The notes below the pieces were generated by a model, which did no database searches, was not told the DNA's origin, and was given only the letters and a program-made list of their open reading frames with translations. DNA of 64,000 bases from Tenacibaculum lutimaris (GTDB taxonomy: Bacteria; Bacteroidota; Bacteroidia; Flavobacteriales; Flavobacteriaceae). The position numbers and the translations under genes were made by a program. Location of the stretch: the NCBI RefSeq assembly GCF_003610735.1, contig NZ_RAQM01000010.1:163740-227739 (forward strand). The letters are read 5' to 3'. Positions 27,070 through 37,454 of this stretch are shown here, piece by piece. Numbering within the stretch: the first letter of the stretch is position 1; every line of letters begins with the position of its first letter.

Positions 27070-27819
27070 CTAAAACACTTCTTTTATAATTTTTAAGAAT
27101 TCTTGCTTTTTTGTTTTAGAAATAGGTATTGTTGTTTGGTTTTGCATCAACAAAAAGTCTCCATCTTTTTTTATAAACTTTTCTAAATAGTGGAGATTAA
27201 TTAAGAAAGACCTGTGGCATCTGAAAAACAAGTTATTGCTTTGAAGTTGATTTTCGAAATATGATAACGGCTTACAAATTAACTGCTTTTCTTTATTTGC
27301 CAAATGTACCTTTGTATACATACCATCTGCTTCTAAATACAAGATATCTTCATGAGACACAAAAATGATTTCTCCAGGAACTTCTAAAGCTATTTTATGT
27401 GATGATAAAGATTGAATTGCTTTTTTTAGTTCTAAAAATTGCGCTGAAACCTTTTTCTGTTCGATGTTTACTTTAGCTTTATTCATAGCTACTCGTAACT
27501 CTTCTCTGTCAATAGGTTTTACCAAATAATCTATTGCCGATAACTTTAACGCATCTAACGCATATTGTTGGTAAGCTGTTGTAAAAATTAATTGAAACTC
27601 GATAGGCTCAGAAATGAAATCTAATATCTCTAATCCAGAGTATTCAGGCATTTCAATATCTAGAAAAACAATATCAGGAGTATGTTTATTTATTTCTTTT
27701 ACTCCATTTAATAAATTATCAGCTGTAATAACACTTTTTATTTCAGGAAAAAACTCTGTAAGCATCATTTCCATTACACTACGTGCTTTTGCTTCATCAT
27801 CAATTATTAACGCTTTCAT
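27070..27819 (-). CDS. LytTR-type response regulator
   Basis: Two-component response regulator. The receiver domain (residues 1-120) has acidic pocket D7-D8, phospho-acceptor D54 in VFLDIEMPEYSG, and K104-region KPID. The LytTR DNA-binding domain follows (about 145-245) with ILYLEADGMYTKVHL and FFRCHRSFLINLHYLE. The sensor kinase gene ends two bases upstream of its start, so the pair is one operon. Target genes are not evident here. Confidence 0.95.
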   Translation of the reverse strand: MKALIIDDEAKARSVMEMMLTEFFPEIKSVITADNLLNGVKEINKHTPDIVFLDIEMPEYSGLEILDFISEPIEFQLIFTTAYQQYALDALKLSAIDYLVKPIDREELRVAMNKAKVNIEQKKVSAQFLELKKAIQSLSSHKIALEVPGEIIFVSHEDILYLEADGMYTKVHLANKEKQLICKPLSYFENQLQSNNLFFRCHRSFLINLHYLEKFIKKDGDFLLMQNQTTIPISKTKKQEFLKIIKEVF

Positions 27820-27820
27820 T

Positions 27821-30772
27821 TTAAATTCTTTTAATTTTTAGTGTTACTACCGTTCCTATAGCCTTATTATTTTCTTCAACTTTATCTGTAAAATCTACTG
27901 AAATATCAAATAACTTTTCTTTTTTGTATAATGAAACTCGCTCTTGAGTCGCATTCACAGCAAAAGATTTATGTCCTTGTCTTTTCTTATTAATTTCATA
28001 TGATTTTTCTCTTCCTATACCATCATCTTCTATAGTTACAATTAACACATTACTTTTGTTCTTTTTAACTGATATCCATAAACTTCCTTGTTCTTTTTTA
28101 TGAACAAGTCCATGTTTTATGGCATTTTCTACAAACGGTTGTAAAAACAACGGTGGTACTTCAAATTGATCTTTATTGATGTTCTTATCTACGAAGAAAT
28201 GAACTTTAAATTTATTCTCAAATCGTAATTGCTCTAACGCTATATAAATTTCAAGTGAATTGAGTTCTTCCTTGAGTGATATTACATTAACCCTACTATG
28301 ATTTAAATACATTCTAATTAAACGAGAAAATTTAACTAGATAATCGCTCGCTAAATATTTCTCATTCTTCATTACGTAATCTTGAATTGCTCCTAAAGAA
28401 TTAAAAATGAAATGAGGATTCATTTGTGAGCGTAAGTTCTCTAATCGTAACTTACTTATTCTACTATCTAAAATCACTTTTTCTAATTCTCGCTCTCCTT
28501 CTTTCTCTTTCCATTGTAATTTAATTCGATAATATATTACTACCCCTAAAACTGACGTGAAAAACACAGCTGCTATAAACCACCAATTTTCCCAAAAAGG
28601 CTTTTGAACAATAATTTTAACGCCTTTACTTTCTTTCCCTATACTTCCATCTAAACTTTTGGTCCTAAGTAAAAACTCATATTTTCCAGATGGAATTCCT
28701 ATATACCTAACAACATCATCATTCAATTCAGATGTTTGCCATTCGGTATTGAAGCCTAAAAGCTTATATTGAAAAACATTTTTGCTACTAGCTTTAAATC
28801 CGTTTGCATTAAAATTAAATGTTATATCATTGGTTTTATAAGGTAGTTCATACTTTGTTTTTATTTCTTGTTCGTTACCTCCAATTTTAACATTACTTAT
28901 ATAAGCCAATGGAACCGTTTTAGAGTGCGTTAAATCTGGAACAGATACATCTACTCTACATAAAAAATTGTTTCCAGGTATCCATAAATGATTATTTTGA
29001 ACAACTGGGTGTTTAAACTTAATAGCACTTTTATCAGTTAAATTGATTGTTTTTATCAATTTTTTATCTGTATCATATCGCTGTATCCCTTTTTCAGTAA
29101 CAATCCACAGAAAATTCTCCTTTCCTAAAATCCCTTTTATTTGAGATTGCAACAACCCTGTTGAATACGTAATACTGTCGGTTATTTTTCCAGCTTCTAA
29201 TCCTAAGATTTTATCTCTTGTCGTTGCCCATATTTTACCATTACTAGTTTGAGTGTATTCAGAAAAAATAATAGGCTTACCTTGGTAACTTACAGGTATA
29301 GTTTGTAGTTTCTTATTATAAACTACCGTTCCGTCAATATAAGTTAGGTAAATAAGTTTGTTTTTAGAATCGTAATGAGTGCTAATAGGTCTTTTACTTT
29401 CTAAAACTATGTGTTCTTTATTTTTTGACAGATGCGTATAAATAATTGCATGCCGATACGATAAGTACACCAATGAATCTTTGCTGATTTGAGCAAAACC
29501 TTTAGCAGTAGTAAACTGACTCCCTACATTTGTCACTCCTTTACTCTTTAGGTCATAAATATAACTACTCGTACCGTTGGTACTTACATAAGCTCTATTG
29601 AGTATTTTATCGTATTTTATTCTATTTACTGGTCGTTGATTCGATAAATTCGTAATTGTATAATCGTTATTTTGTGTATTATAATCAATCAAATTACCAT
29701 TTTGTGTTCCTAACAACAACCGATTTTTTGCTACAGTTTCTATTGAGATAATGTCTTCTTTTATTTCTAAAAAACTCTTTTTTGTTATCCCTAAACTTGG
29801 CACTACAAAAACACCGTTTTGAAGTGTTGTTAACCAATAATTATTTTCATTGTCTTGTAAAACATCGGTTATATGATAATCTTCAAAAATCTGTTCAGTA
29901 TCATTAACTTTTGTTTTTTCAGAAGTTCTATAAATTCCATTTGATGTTAACAACCAGTTTTCTTGAAATTTCTTTGTATTGTATACCTGAGCTTTCTGAA
30001 AACTATCTGGAAGTTTTATAGAACTAATTTCTCTCGTATGAATATTGATTGAAAACGCTTTTGAGACATTACTTTCTAGTTTAATAACAATCTCATCAAA
30101 CCACTGAAACATCTGAAAATTTCCTTTATTTAAAGAAAACTTTTTTTCATTACACTTTACTTTTTTAAAAACTGATATTCCATCTTCTTCATAAACATGA
30201 GTAATGGTATTTGTTTCTTTTAAGTTATAATAAAAAAAACCGTTTTCAGATTTTGCTATTTTAGAAACCTCAGCGTTTAGGTCTTTTTTTACCGCCCCTG
30301 TTTTTTTGTCTATCTGAAAACTCTTCCTCTGAGATATAAAAAAGATATCATTATTCAAAACCATTAAATGGGCAAAGGTTCCTTTTAACTCATTAGAAAA
30401 ATCTTTAAACAGCTGTAACTCTTTATTTACAACTTTATAAATATGTCCTGAAATTGTAGAACACCAAATTTGTCCCTCTTCATCAATTTGTAAATTGAAT
30501 ATACTTTTAGTAGTTGCTATCGGATTTTTTACCTTGATAAACCTTTTACCATTATAGTAAAACAACCCTTGTTCTGCACCAACCCAAACAAGATTATCTT
30601 TATCTTGAATAATATTAAAATTAGCCAGAGAAGCTAGACCATCATCTGAAGTGAATTGTGTGTAAAAAGGCTCTTGAGAAAAAACATTTCCAAAGAAAAA
30701 AGATATAAAAACAAGTAAGTAAAAAGTTTTTTTCACAAGTTTAATATTACTACAAAAAAGGTGGCTATGCAA
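27821..30772 (-). CDS. Sensor histidine kinase with periplasmic two-component propeller and Y_Y_Y domain
   Basis: A 983-aa membrane sensor. It has a signal-anchor (about 14-32), a long periplasmic seven-bladed propeller region (about 35-640, with repeats such as DNLVWVGAEQGLFYYNGKRF and ENFLWIVTEKGIQRYDTDKK), a Y_Y_Y domain (about 650-740), one membrane helix near 745-765, and a LytS-type kinase core: QMNPHFIFNSLGAIQDY (His near 786) and PPLFLQPFVENAIKHGL as N-box. It works with the LytTR regulator encoded just downstream. In Bacteroidota such sensors often detect polysaccharides, but no polysaccharide locus adjoins here. Confidence 0.93.
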   Translation of the reverse strand: MHSHLFCSNIKLVKKTFYLLVFISFFFGNVFSQEPFYTQFTSDDGLASLANFNIIQDKDNLVWVGAEQGLFYYNGKRFIKVKNPIATTKSIFNLQIDEEGQIWCSTISGHIYKVVNKELQLFKDFSNELKGTFAHLMVLNNDIFFISQRKSFQIDKKTGAVKKDLNAEVSKIAKSENGFFYYNLKETNTITHVYEEDGISVFKKVKCNEKKFSLNKGNFQMFQWFDEIVIKLESNVSKAFSINIHTREISSIKLPDSFQKAQVYNTKKFQENWLLTSNGIYRTSEKTKVNDTEQIFEDYHITDVLQDNENNYWLTTLQNGVFVVPSLGITKKSFLEIKEDIISIETVAKNRLLLGTQNGNLIDYNTQNNDYTITNLSNQRPVNRIKYDKILNRAYVSTNGTSSYIYDLKSKGVTNVGSQFTTAKGFAQISKDSLVYLSYRHAIIYTHLSKNKEHIVLESKRPISTHYDSKNKLIYLTYIDGTVVYNKKLQTIPVSYQGKPIIFSEYTQTSNGKIWATTRDKILGLEAGKITDSITYSTGLLQSQIKGILGKENFLWIVTEKGIQRYDTDKKLIKTINLTDKSAIKFKHPVVQNNHLWIPGNNFLCRVDVSVPDLTHSKTVPLAYISNVKIGGNEQEIKTKYELPYKTNDITFNFNANGFKASSKNVFQYKLLGFNTEWQTSELNDDVVRYIGIPSGKYEFLLRTKSLDGSIGKESKGVKIIVQKPFWENWWFIAAVFFTSVLGVVIYYRIKLQWKEKEGERELEKVILDSRISKLRLENLRSQMNPHFIFNSLGAIQDYVMKNEKYLASDYLVKFSRLIRMYLNHSRVNVISLKEELNSLEIYIALEQLRFENKFKVHFFVDKNINKDQFEVPPLFLQPFVENAIKHGLVHKKEQGSLWISVKKNKSNVLIVTIEDDGIGREKSYEINKKRQGHKSFAVNATQERVSLYKKEKLFDISVDFTDKVEENNKAIGTVVTLKIKRI

Positions 30773-30824
30773 TAATACGCAAAAACACCACCTTTATTTA
30801 TAACTATTCTTAGTTTAAAACTTA

Positions 30825-30992
30825 TTAATAAACCCCTATAATTATCAGTTTATGACCATTGAATGATTTCTCTATACTAACGGTTTTTAACCAATAAAAT
30901 TTACCTCTAAAAAATAATGGTATGAATAAGAATTTATGAACTGTATGAGTGTATCTCATTTTTAGTTTTCTCTTTTTAACATGAAGTTTCAT
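30825..30992 (-). CDS. Possible small basic protein
   Basis: A short frame of about 55 aa from ATG at 30992 with KMRYTHTVHKFLFIPLFF and RGKFYWLKTVSIEKSF, basic and aromatic, without signal peptide. It follows the secreted 441-aa protein gene by two bases. The non-random composition supports a gene, but its shortness and lack of a recognised family leave it uncertain. Confidence 0.35.
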   Translation of the reverse strand: MKLHVKKRKLKMRYTHTVHKFLFIPLFFRGKFYWLKTVSIEKSFNGHKLIIIGVY

Positions 30993-30994
30993 TG

Positions 30995-32320
30995 TTATTT
31001 TTGAGGTCTTGCATCGCATTTAACATAGGTACCGTAAGGAGCCCTTATACTCCCTCTATTTATTCCATTAAAAAAAGGGCTACCATATTTACCTCCACCG
31101 GTATAATCTCTTCTTACTATAAATTGTTGCAACATACATTGTCCATCTGAATTTTTCTGAACTACTGCCCCTACTGCCCACTGATACAATGGAACTCCTG
31201 TTACTTTATGTTTTACTGTAGACCATCTATCAGAAGTCATGTATTGGTAAACATTGCTCATACTCATTTTACCGTAGTATTTATTCAACCCGTTTACTGC
31301 TGCACTTTTAATTGCAGAATTTTTATCGAAACTTCCTTTTGAAGGCATTACAACACTATTTAACTTTGCTCCTAACCAATCTTTACGTAAGTTATCATAC
31401 TTAGCAAAAGTTGTCTGAGAAGTTAACTCAGGGTTTTTATAATATTTCTTAATTTTTTCTGGGTCTTTAGCAGCAATTACAAACTGTTTTGGTTGTGCGT
31501 TATTCATCCACTTGTGACCTTCATTGTCGTTTTTATGATATACTTCAGCTCCAATTAACAATACACCTGGTTCTAATAAAAGTACATTTGCATTGGTCCA
31601 TTCAGGTCCGCCTCCCATTCCAAATTGAAACTGAATATTCCCTTTATCTGCAGATTTTCTATAATTCTCTGGTACTACTCCGTATCTTTTTTGATCTGGA
31701 GTAAAAAATGCTTTTAACTGATATGTTGCTGGATCATATTCTATAGAAAATCCTTCATAAATATCTCCTGGGTTGCTATCAAAATGACTTGATGGATTTC
31801 TAACAAAGTATTGTGATAAATGGTAGTAACCAGATAATTCCATTTTATCAGAAAAACCACCATCATAAGCAGGTAATTTTTTAAACTTTGTTCTATTTAA
31901 CACATAAATTTGATTGTCTTTAAACTTATTTTCTTCACTACTTTCTATTGGTGAAGGAATTTCATTCACAACTTTACCTTTACTATTTTCTTTAGCTAAC
32001 AAAGCCTCTTTTTCTGCTACCTGCTTTTGTTGATACTCTTTATACTTTTTAAAATAAAAATCTTGCTTTTCTTTATCGTTAGGGTACTTTTTAGCTAACT
32101 CTTTTTTAAACTCTTCGTCTGAATACTCATTAGTATTAGACGTTGAATTAGTATTTGAACTTGTAGTTGATTTTTCTATTGATGAAGAAGCTTTCTCTTC
32201 TATTTTTTTTGTTACTTTTTGCTTAGCTTTTTTTAACATGTTACCAAACTGAGCATTTGCCGTTTGATGAAACAAAAAACTAGCGAAGAATAAACAAACT
32301 AATATTGTATATTTTTTCAT
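30995..32320 (-). CDS. Secreted hypothetical protein with coiled-coil N-terminal region
   Basis: A 441-aa exported protein: signal peptide MKKYTILVCLFFASFLFHQTANAQ, then a Lys/Glu/Ser-rich coiled-coil and linker (about 25-130), and a globular C-terminal part of about 300 aa (from YVLNRTKFKKLPAYDGGFSD) with LSGYYHLSQYFVRNP, MGGGPEWTNANVLLLEPG and GGKYGSPFFNGINRGSIRAP. No known domain was recognised. It has no lipobox and no C-terminal sorting tail. Confidence 0.75.
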   Translation of the reverse strand: MKKYTILVCLFFASFLFHQTANAQFGNMLKKAKQKVTKKIEEKASSSIEKSTTSSNTNSTSNTNEYSDEEFKKELAKKYPNDKEKQDFYFKKYKEYQQKQVAEKEALLAKENSKGKVVNEIPSPIESSEENKFKDNQIYVLNRTKFKKLPAYDGGFSDKMELSGYYHLSQYFVRNPSSHFDSNPGDIYEGFSIEYDPATYQLKAFFTPDQKRYGVVPENYRKSADKGNIQFQFGMGGGPEWTNANVLLLEPGVLLIGAEVYHKNDNEGHKWMNNAQPKQFVIAAKDPEKIKKYYKNPELTSQTTFAKYDNLRKDWLGAKLNSVVMPSKGSFDKNSAIKSAAVNGLNKYYGKMSMSNVYQYMTSDRWSTVKHKVTGVPLYQWAVGAVVQKNSDGQCMLQQFIVRRDYTGGGKYGSPFFNGINRGSIRAPYGTYVKCDARPQK

Positions 32321-32406
32321 TTCTATTATTGTTTTTATGCTACTAGAAGCTACCTGCTTTTTACACAGGTAACTTTCTTGAATTACTATTTAAAGGGAAT
32401 GTTTTT

Positions 32407-34575
32407 TTATTGACATGCGGTTGTACTCCAACTAGCACCAGCAGGTTTAACCCATTGATTTGCTGTGGTATTTGGTGGATTTAAAGGGTCAAACCCAGCA
32501 TCATGTTGAATACAAGTTAAGTTAGAGTTCCAATCTGCAACCATGTAAAGAAAATTTACATTATTACCATTTGCAACATTTAAGCTTGATAGGTTGTTAT
32601 ATCTAGCATGCAAACTATTAACTTTTGGATTGCTAGAAATATCTATACTTGTTAAATTGTTGTTGTAAACAACTAAAGTTCTTAAATCTGGATACATAGA
32701 TACATCTAACGAACTAATTTGATTATGCTCTAAGTATAAAGTTTTTAAACTATTTGCAGTTATTGGTAATACTAGTGTTGAGATATTATTATCTCCACAC
32801 TGAAAGTTCCCTAAACTTGAGTGGTTTGTTAAATCGATTGAACTTATATTATTCTGCTGAATTAATATAGTTTGTAAAGCTGTATTAGCTGAAAGATCTA
32901 ATGAAGTTAAATTATTATTTTTTAATGATAATCTTATAATAGTTGTATTCTGGCTTAAATTTATACTAGTTAAAGCATTGTTCATTGCATGAAATTCTGA
33001 AATATTTACAAAAGCCTCTAAACCTGTTACATCAGCTATATTAAGTCCATCAACACGAATAACACCTGTGTAAGCTTGTGCTTCTGAAACCTGAATTTCT
33101 CCATCTCCATTTGTATTTATCGATGAATCCCCTATCAATGCAGCCTTAAAATTAGCATCTGGTATATTAACCACATTACCTGTTGCGGCTTGTAATCCAT
33201 TTCCTTGCATAATAAGTCCGTAATTAGGTTTTGTAGGATCATTACTTTCAACAACTATCGTTGCATTTTTTTGTCCTTCAGATTGAGGTGTAAAACGTGC
33301 TGTTACCACATAAGAGCTATTAGGTGCAATTGTTTGAGGTGATGATACATTTACTAAAGTAAAATTATTATTGCCATTAGCTCCTCCACTTATTCTAATA
33401 TTACTTACCTCTAAGTTTCCTTGACCATTATTTTGAACTTCAAAAGTTAAATCATTTCCAGAGTTTCCTACTGTTACATCACCAAAATTTAATACTATTT
33501 CGCTAAAAGCAATTGCAGGTTGCGCTGGCGCTGTTCCTGTTCCATTCATTCCTAAAAATACATCACTATCATTAGAATTATTAATAAGCCTAATAGACCC
33601 TGAAGCAAACCCTTCTGAACTTGGAGTAAATTTAACTTCAAAAGTATATGTATCGCCTGGGACAATAGTTCTTATCAACGAACTTGTTCCTCCTACCACA
33701 GAAAAATATGATGATGTACTACCTCCTACTATATTTACATTAGTAATATCTAAGTCAGCAGTTCCTGTGTTACTAATAGTTATATTTTTGGATAATTCTT
33801 GACCTACTTCTACATTACCAAAAGCAATTGGCGACTCACTAAATATCATTACTGGTTCTGCTACTGCAGTACCTTTACCATCTAACACTATAACTTTCAC
33901 TCCAACGTTTGTTGTTATCTCTAAACTAGCTGTTTTATTCCCTTCTGTTGTTGGAGCAAACGTTACCGAAACCGTTTTTGTTCCTCCAACGGCCAAAGTT
34001 TCTGCTGCTACAGCCGTTGAAAATTCAGAAGCATTTGTTCCTTTTACCTCAAAAGCAGTAATTTCTAAATCGGCATCTCCACTATTTGTTATGGTAAATG
34101 TAGCATCATCAGTTTGATTAATTTCTACATCTCCAAAAGATAAAGTTGTTTCACTCAAATCAACAGTTGGTAATGGTTTTGGAGTTGCTACACCTGTTAC
34201 TGTTACTTCTTTTTCACCAATGTTAGTAGTAATTTCTAAAATAGCTTCCTTGTTACCTTCTGTTAAAGGAGCAAAAGTAATTTCGAAGTCATAAGTATCT
34301 CCTTTTCTAATTACTTTAGGCACTGCACTTGTAGAGAAATCTGATGCATCTGTTCCTTTTATTACAAACTCATCAATTTCTAAATCTGCATCTCCTTTAT
34401 TTGTTACTTCAAATGAATAACTAACAGACTGTTCTACTTCTACTGTTCCGAAGTCTTTTTCTATTTGATCAATAGAAAATACTGCTGGAATAATTTCTTC
34501 ATCTTTATCACAACTTGTGATACTTGCAAGTACAAAAAGAATAGCACCTGCATACATGGTAATTTTTTTTCTCAT
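32407..34575 (-). CDS. Surface lipoprotein with four choice-of-anchor-D domains and leucine-rich repeats
   Basis: From ATG at 34575 (722 aa): signal peptide MRKKITMYAGAILFVLASITSC with lipobox ITSC, then CDKDEE, which resembles the Bacteroidota lipoprotein export signal for surface display. Four ASPM/SPD-2/Hydin-like repeats of about 105 aa follow, each starting with a block like LSFGDVEINQ, FGNVEVGQ or LNFGDVTVGN (about 20-460). Then comes VVNIPDANFKAALIGDSSIN, a linker with a calcium-like NTNGDGEIQVSEA, and LRRs (NNNLTSLDLSANTAL type, about 520-680). It ends in WSTTACQ without a T9SS sorting tail. Likely an adhesin or binding protein; the in-frame ATG at 34608 is less likely. Confidence 0.8.
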   Translation of the reverse strand: MRKKITMYAGAILFVLASITSCDKDEEIIPAVFSIDQIEKDFGTVEVEQSVSYSFEVTNKGDADLEIDEFVIKGTDASDFSTSAVPKVIRKGDTYDFEITFAPLTEGNKEAILEITTNIGEKEVTVTGVATPKPLPTVDLSETTLSFGDVEINQTDDATFTITNSGDADLEITAFEVKGTNASEFSTAVAAETLAVGGTKTVSVTFAPTTEGNKTASLEITTNVGVKVIVLDGKGTAVAEPVMIFSESPIAFGNVEVGQELSKNITISNTGTADLDITNVNIVGGSTSSYFSVVGGTSSLIRTIVPGDTYTFEVKFTPSSEGFASGSIRLINNSNDSDVFLGMNGTGTAPAQPAIAFSEIVLNFGDVTVGNSGNDLTFEVQNNGQGNLEVSNIRISGGANGNNNFTLVNVSSPQTIAPNSSYVVTARFTPQSEGQKNATIVVESNDPTKPNYGLIMQGNGLQAATGNVVNIPDANFKAALIGDSSINTNGDGEIQVSEAQAYTGVIRVDGLNIADVTGLEAFVNISEFHAMNNALTSINLSQNTTIIRLSLKNNNLTSLDLSANTALQTILIQQNNISSIDLTNHSSLGNFQCGDNNISTLVLPITANSLKTLYLEHNQISSLDVSMYPDLRTLVVYNNNLTSIDISSNPKVNSLHARYNNLSSLNVANGNNVNFLYMVADWNSNLTCIQHDAGFDPLNPPNTTANQWVKPAGASWSTTACQ

Positions 34576-34754
34576 GTGTGTCTTTTTTCTAATTTTTATT
34601 TTTTGCACTCTTATAAAAGTGCTTTTCCCTTATTTGGGCATAAAAGTATAAGCGCAATAGCTAACACACTGAAAAACTTGCTGAAAGAACCCTATTCATT
34701 TCTAAAACGTTTTGTTTTCTTTCTAAAAGAAATCCTGAAATTTTAGTAAAAACA

Positions 34755-34786
34755 AAAAAGCTCGCCAATAGGCGAGCTTTTAAAAA
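34755..34786 (-). terminator. Terminator of dnaK
   Basis: AAGCTCGCC (34758-34766) and GGCGAGCTT (34771-34779) form a 9-bp stem with a 4-base loop; read leftwards it ends in a long T-run. It lies 20 bases after the dnaK stop. Confidence 0.85.
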
Positions 34787-34802
34787 CTTATGTATGTAAA
34801 AA

Positions 34803-36707
34803 TTATTTAACTTCTTCGAAGTCTACATCTTCTACATTATCTCCTTCTGATGAAGAACCTGCATTTGCATTTCCTTGTGTACCAGCTCCGTTAGCTTGTG
34901 CATCTTGTTCTGCTTTATACATTTCTTCTGAAGCAACTTTCCAAGCTTCATTAATTTTTTCCATTGCAGCATCGATAGCAGCAAGGTCTTTAGATTCGTG
35001 AGCTTTCTTTAACTCTTCTAAAGCAGCTTCGATTGGCTCTTTTTTATCAGCTGATAATTTATCACCAAACTCTTTTAATTGCTTTTCTGTTTGGAAAATC
35101 ATAGAATCTGCTCCGTTAATTTTCTCAGCAGTTTCTTTCGCTTTCTTATCGGCATCAGCATTTGCCTCTGCTTCTTGCTTCATCTTTTGGATTTCTTCAT
35201 CAGATAATCCTGAAGAAGCCTCGATACGAATATCTTGCGACTTACCAGTTGCTTTATCTACTGCAGATACTTTAATAATTCCGTTTGCATCGATATCAAA
35301 AGTTACTTCAATTTGAGGCACTCCTCTTTGTGCTGGTGGAATATCTGTTAATTGGAAACGACCAATTGTTTTGTTATCTGCTGCCATCGCTCTTTCACCT
35401 TGTAATACGTGAATATCTACCGATGGTTGGTTATCTACTGCCGTAGAGAACACTTGCGATTTTTTAGTTGGAATAGTTGTATTTGCTTCGATTAACTTTG
35501 TAAATACATTACCCATTGTTTCAATTCCTAATGATAATGGTGTAACGTCTAATAATAATACGTCTTTTACATCACCTGTTAACACTCCTCCTTGAATTGC
35601 AGCTCCTAATGATACTACTTCATCTGGATTTACACCTTTACTTGGTGCTTTTCCGAAGAATTTCTCAACAGCTTCTTGAATTGCTGGAATACGAGTTGAA
35701 CCTCCTACTAAAATTACTTCATCAATATCAGATGTAGATAAATCTGCATTTTTTAAAGCCGTTCTACATGGTTCAATTGTTCTGTCAATTAAATCGTGAA
35801 TTAATTGTTCAAACTTCGCTCTTGTTAATGTTCTTACCAAGTGTTTTGGTCCACTAGCTGTAGCAGTGATATATGGTAAATTAATTTCTGTTGAAGTTGT
35901 GCTTGATAATTCAATCTTCGCTTTTTCAGCAGCTTCTTTTAAACGTTGTAATGCCATAGGATCTTTACGTAAATCCATACTTTCTTCAGCATTAAACTCT
36001 TCTGCTAACCAGTTAATGATTTTTTCATCTACATCATCACCTCCTAAGTGTGTATCTCCATCAGTAGCTAATACTTCAAATACTCCGTCTCCTAATTCTA
36101 GGATAGAAACATCATGCGTACCACCACCAAAGTCGAATACTACAATTTTCTTATCATCATTTGCTTTATCTAATCCGTAAGCTAATGCAGCTGCAGTTGG
36201 CTCGTTGATAATACGACGAACTGTTAATCCTGCAATTTCACCTGCTTCTTTAGTAGCCTGACGTTGTGCATCGTTAAAGTATGCTGGTACTGTAATTACC
36301 GCTTCAGAAACACCTTGACCTAAATAGTCTTCAGCAGTTTTCTTCATTTTCTGTAAAATCATTGCAGAAATTTCTTGCGGTGTATATAAACGATCATCAA
36401 TTTTTACTCTTGGTGTATCGTTATCTCCTTTTACTACTTCATAAGGTACTCTACCTGCCTCTTTTTCAGACTCAGAATACTTGTTCCCCATAAAACGTTT
36501 AATAGAATAAACTGTTTTTGTTGGGTTTGTTACTGCTTGACGCTTTGCAGGATCTCCTACTTTACGCTCTCCACCTTCTACAAATGCTACAATAGATGGT
36601 GTAGTTCTTTTTCCTTCAGCATTTGGAATTACTACTGGCTCATTTCCTTCCATTACAGACACACATGAGTTCGTAGTACCTAAATCTATACCTATAATTT
36701 TACTCAT
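34803..36707 (-). CDS. dnaK: Molecular chaperone DnaK (Hsp70)
   Basis: ATP-dependent Hsp70 chaperone. N-terminal ATPase domain begins [18 protein letters not shown]; phosphate loops [16 protein letters not shown] and [10 protein letters not shown] are present; the interdomain linker [15 protein letters not shown] and peptide-binding domain follow; the C-terminus is a helical lid and the acidic tail [16 protein letters not shown]. Length 634 aa is typical. It is monocistronic with a strong terminator; no dnaJ or grpE adjoins. Confidence 0.98.
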   Translation of the reverse strand: MSKIIGIDLGTTNSCVSVMEGNEPVVIPNAEGKRTTPSIVAFVEGGERKVGDPAKRQAVTNPTKTVYSIKRFMGNKYSESEKEAGRVPYEVVKGDNDTPRVKIDDRLYTPQEISAMILQKMKKTAEDYLGQGVSEAVITVPAYFNDAQRQATKEAGEIAGLTVRRIINEPTAAALAYGLDKANDDKKIVVFDFGGGTHDVSILELGDGVFEVLATDGDTHLGGDDVDEKIINWLAEEFNAEESMDLRKDPMALQRLKEAAEKAKIELSSTTSTEINLPYITATASGPKHLVRTLTRAKFEQLIHDLIDRTIEPCRTALKNADLSTSDIDEVILVGGSTRIPAIQEAVEKFFGKAPSKGVNPDEVVSLGAAIQGGVLTGDVKDVLLLDVTPLSLGIETMGNVFTKLIEANTTIPTKKSQVFSTAVDNQPSVDIHVLQGERAMAADNKTIGRFQLTDIPPAQRGVPQIEVTFDIDANGIIKVSAVDKATGKSQDIRIEASSGLSDEEIQKMKQEAEANADADKKAKETAEKINGADSMIFQTEKQLKEFGDKLSADKKEPIEAALEELKKAHESKDLAAIDAAMEKINEAWKVASEEMYKAEQDAQANGAGTQGNANAGSSSEGDNVEDVDFEEVK

Positions 36708-36847
36708 AATCTTTATTTATCTTTTTAAAGTTTTTAATTCAAATTTACGAGTAGTATTAGTCAAAGTGTGTGCCAACAGAGTTCGTCTATTATTTTGGCA
36801 GAAAAAGAATAAAAAGTGATTATTTTTTATGACAGAGTGTCACAAAC

Positions 36848-37447
36848 CTATCCGTTTAAGTAGGAATTATAGACAAGTTGTATGTTCGCATAGCTATTTG
36901 TTAAGGCTTCTTCAGTTTCTTTCTCATTTTTAAAAGTCACTTCTGTGATTCCTTCTTCTAACTGTGGTATTAATTCTCCTTTATAATCTGAGTGCATTAA
37001 ATACCAATGGGTTTCTTTTAAACGGTATTCATTATCCATCATAAATAAATGGTATGTATCAATAAGCTTTCTTTGTATTGTTAGGTTTTCAATACCACAT
37101 TCTTCCTCTACCTCTCTAATAGCTGTTTCTTCTATTCCTTCTCCTTCTTCAATTCTTCCTTTGGGCAAATCCCATTTACTACCTCTGTATATAAATAGCA
37201 CTTCGTTGCTTTCATTTAAAACCAATCCGCCGCCAGCAACAATTACCTTAAATTTTTCTTTAAACTCTAACCAAACTTCAGCTAAGTTATTCGAATACAA
37301 GTAAACACCTTCAAATTTACCTACTTTTAACTTGTAAATAAGTTCTTCAATAATTGTATTTTTGTAAATATAAACAGGAAAATCCGCTTCATTTTTAATT
37401 GAAGTTGTAAAGATTATTGGTTTATCATTAACAAAAACTTTATACAT
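36848..37447 (-). CDS. NUDIX hydrolase
   Basis: NUDIX pyrophosphohydrolase that removes a nucleoside diphosphate-linked group. The Nudix box is complete: GRIEEGEGIEETAIREVEEE followed by CG. An N-terminal part of about 65 aa (MYKVFVNDKPIIFTTSIKNE) precedes it. I choose the ATG at 37447; ATGs at 37456 and 37468 are in frame but overlap the divergent pyrE start. Length about 199 aa is usual for flavobacterial members. Substrate unknown. Confidence 0.88.
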   Translation of the reverse strand: MYKVFVNDKPIIFTTSIKNEADFPVYIYKNTIIEELIYKLKVGKFEGVYLYSNNLAEVWLEFKEKFKVIVAGGGLVLNESNEVLFIYRGSKWDLPKGRIEEGEGIEETAIREVEEECGIENLTIQRKLIDTYHLFMMDNEYRLKETHWYLMHSDYKGELIPQLEEGITEVTFKNEKETEEALTNSYANIQLVYNSYLNG

Positions 37448-37450
37448 TTG
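37443..37450 (+). promoter_or_regulatory. Bacteroidota -7 box (TACATTTG) next to pyrE
   Basis: TACATTTG matches TAnnTTTG and lies only four bases before the pyrE ATG, with TTGG near 37416 as a weak -33 element. It overlaps the 5' end of the divergent NUDIX gene, so a leaderless or very short-leader pyrE transcript is implied. Confidence 0.4.
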
Positions 37451-37454
37451 CGAC

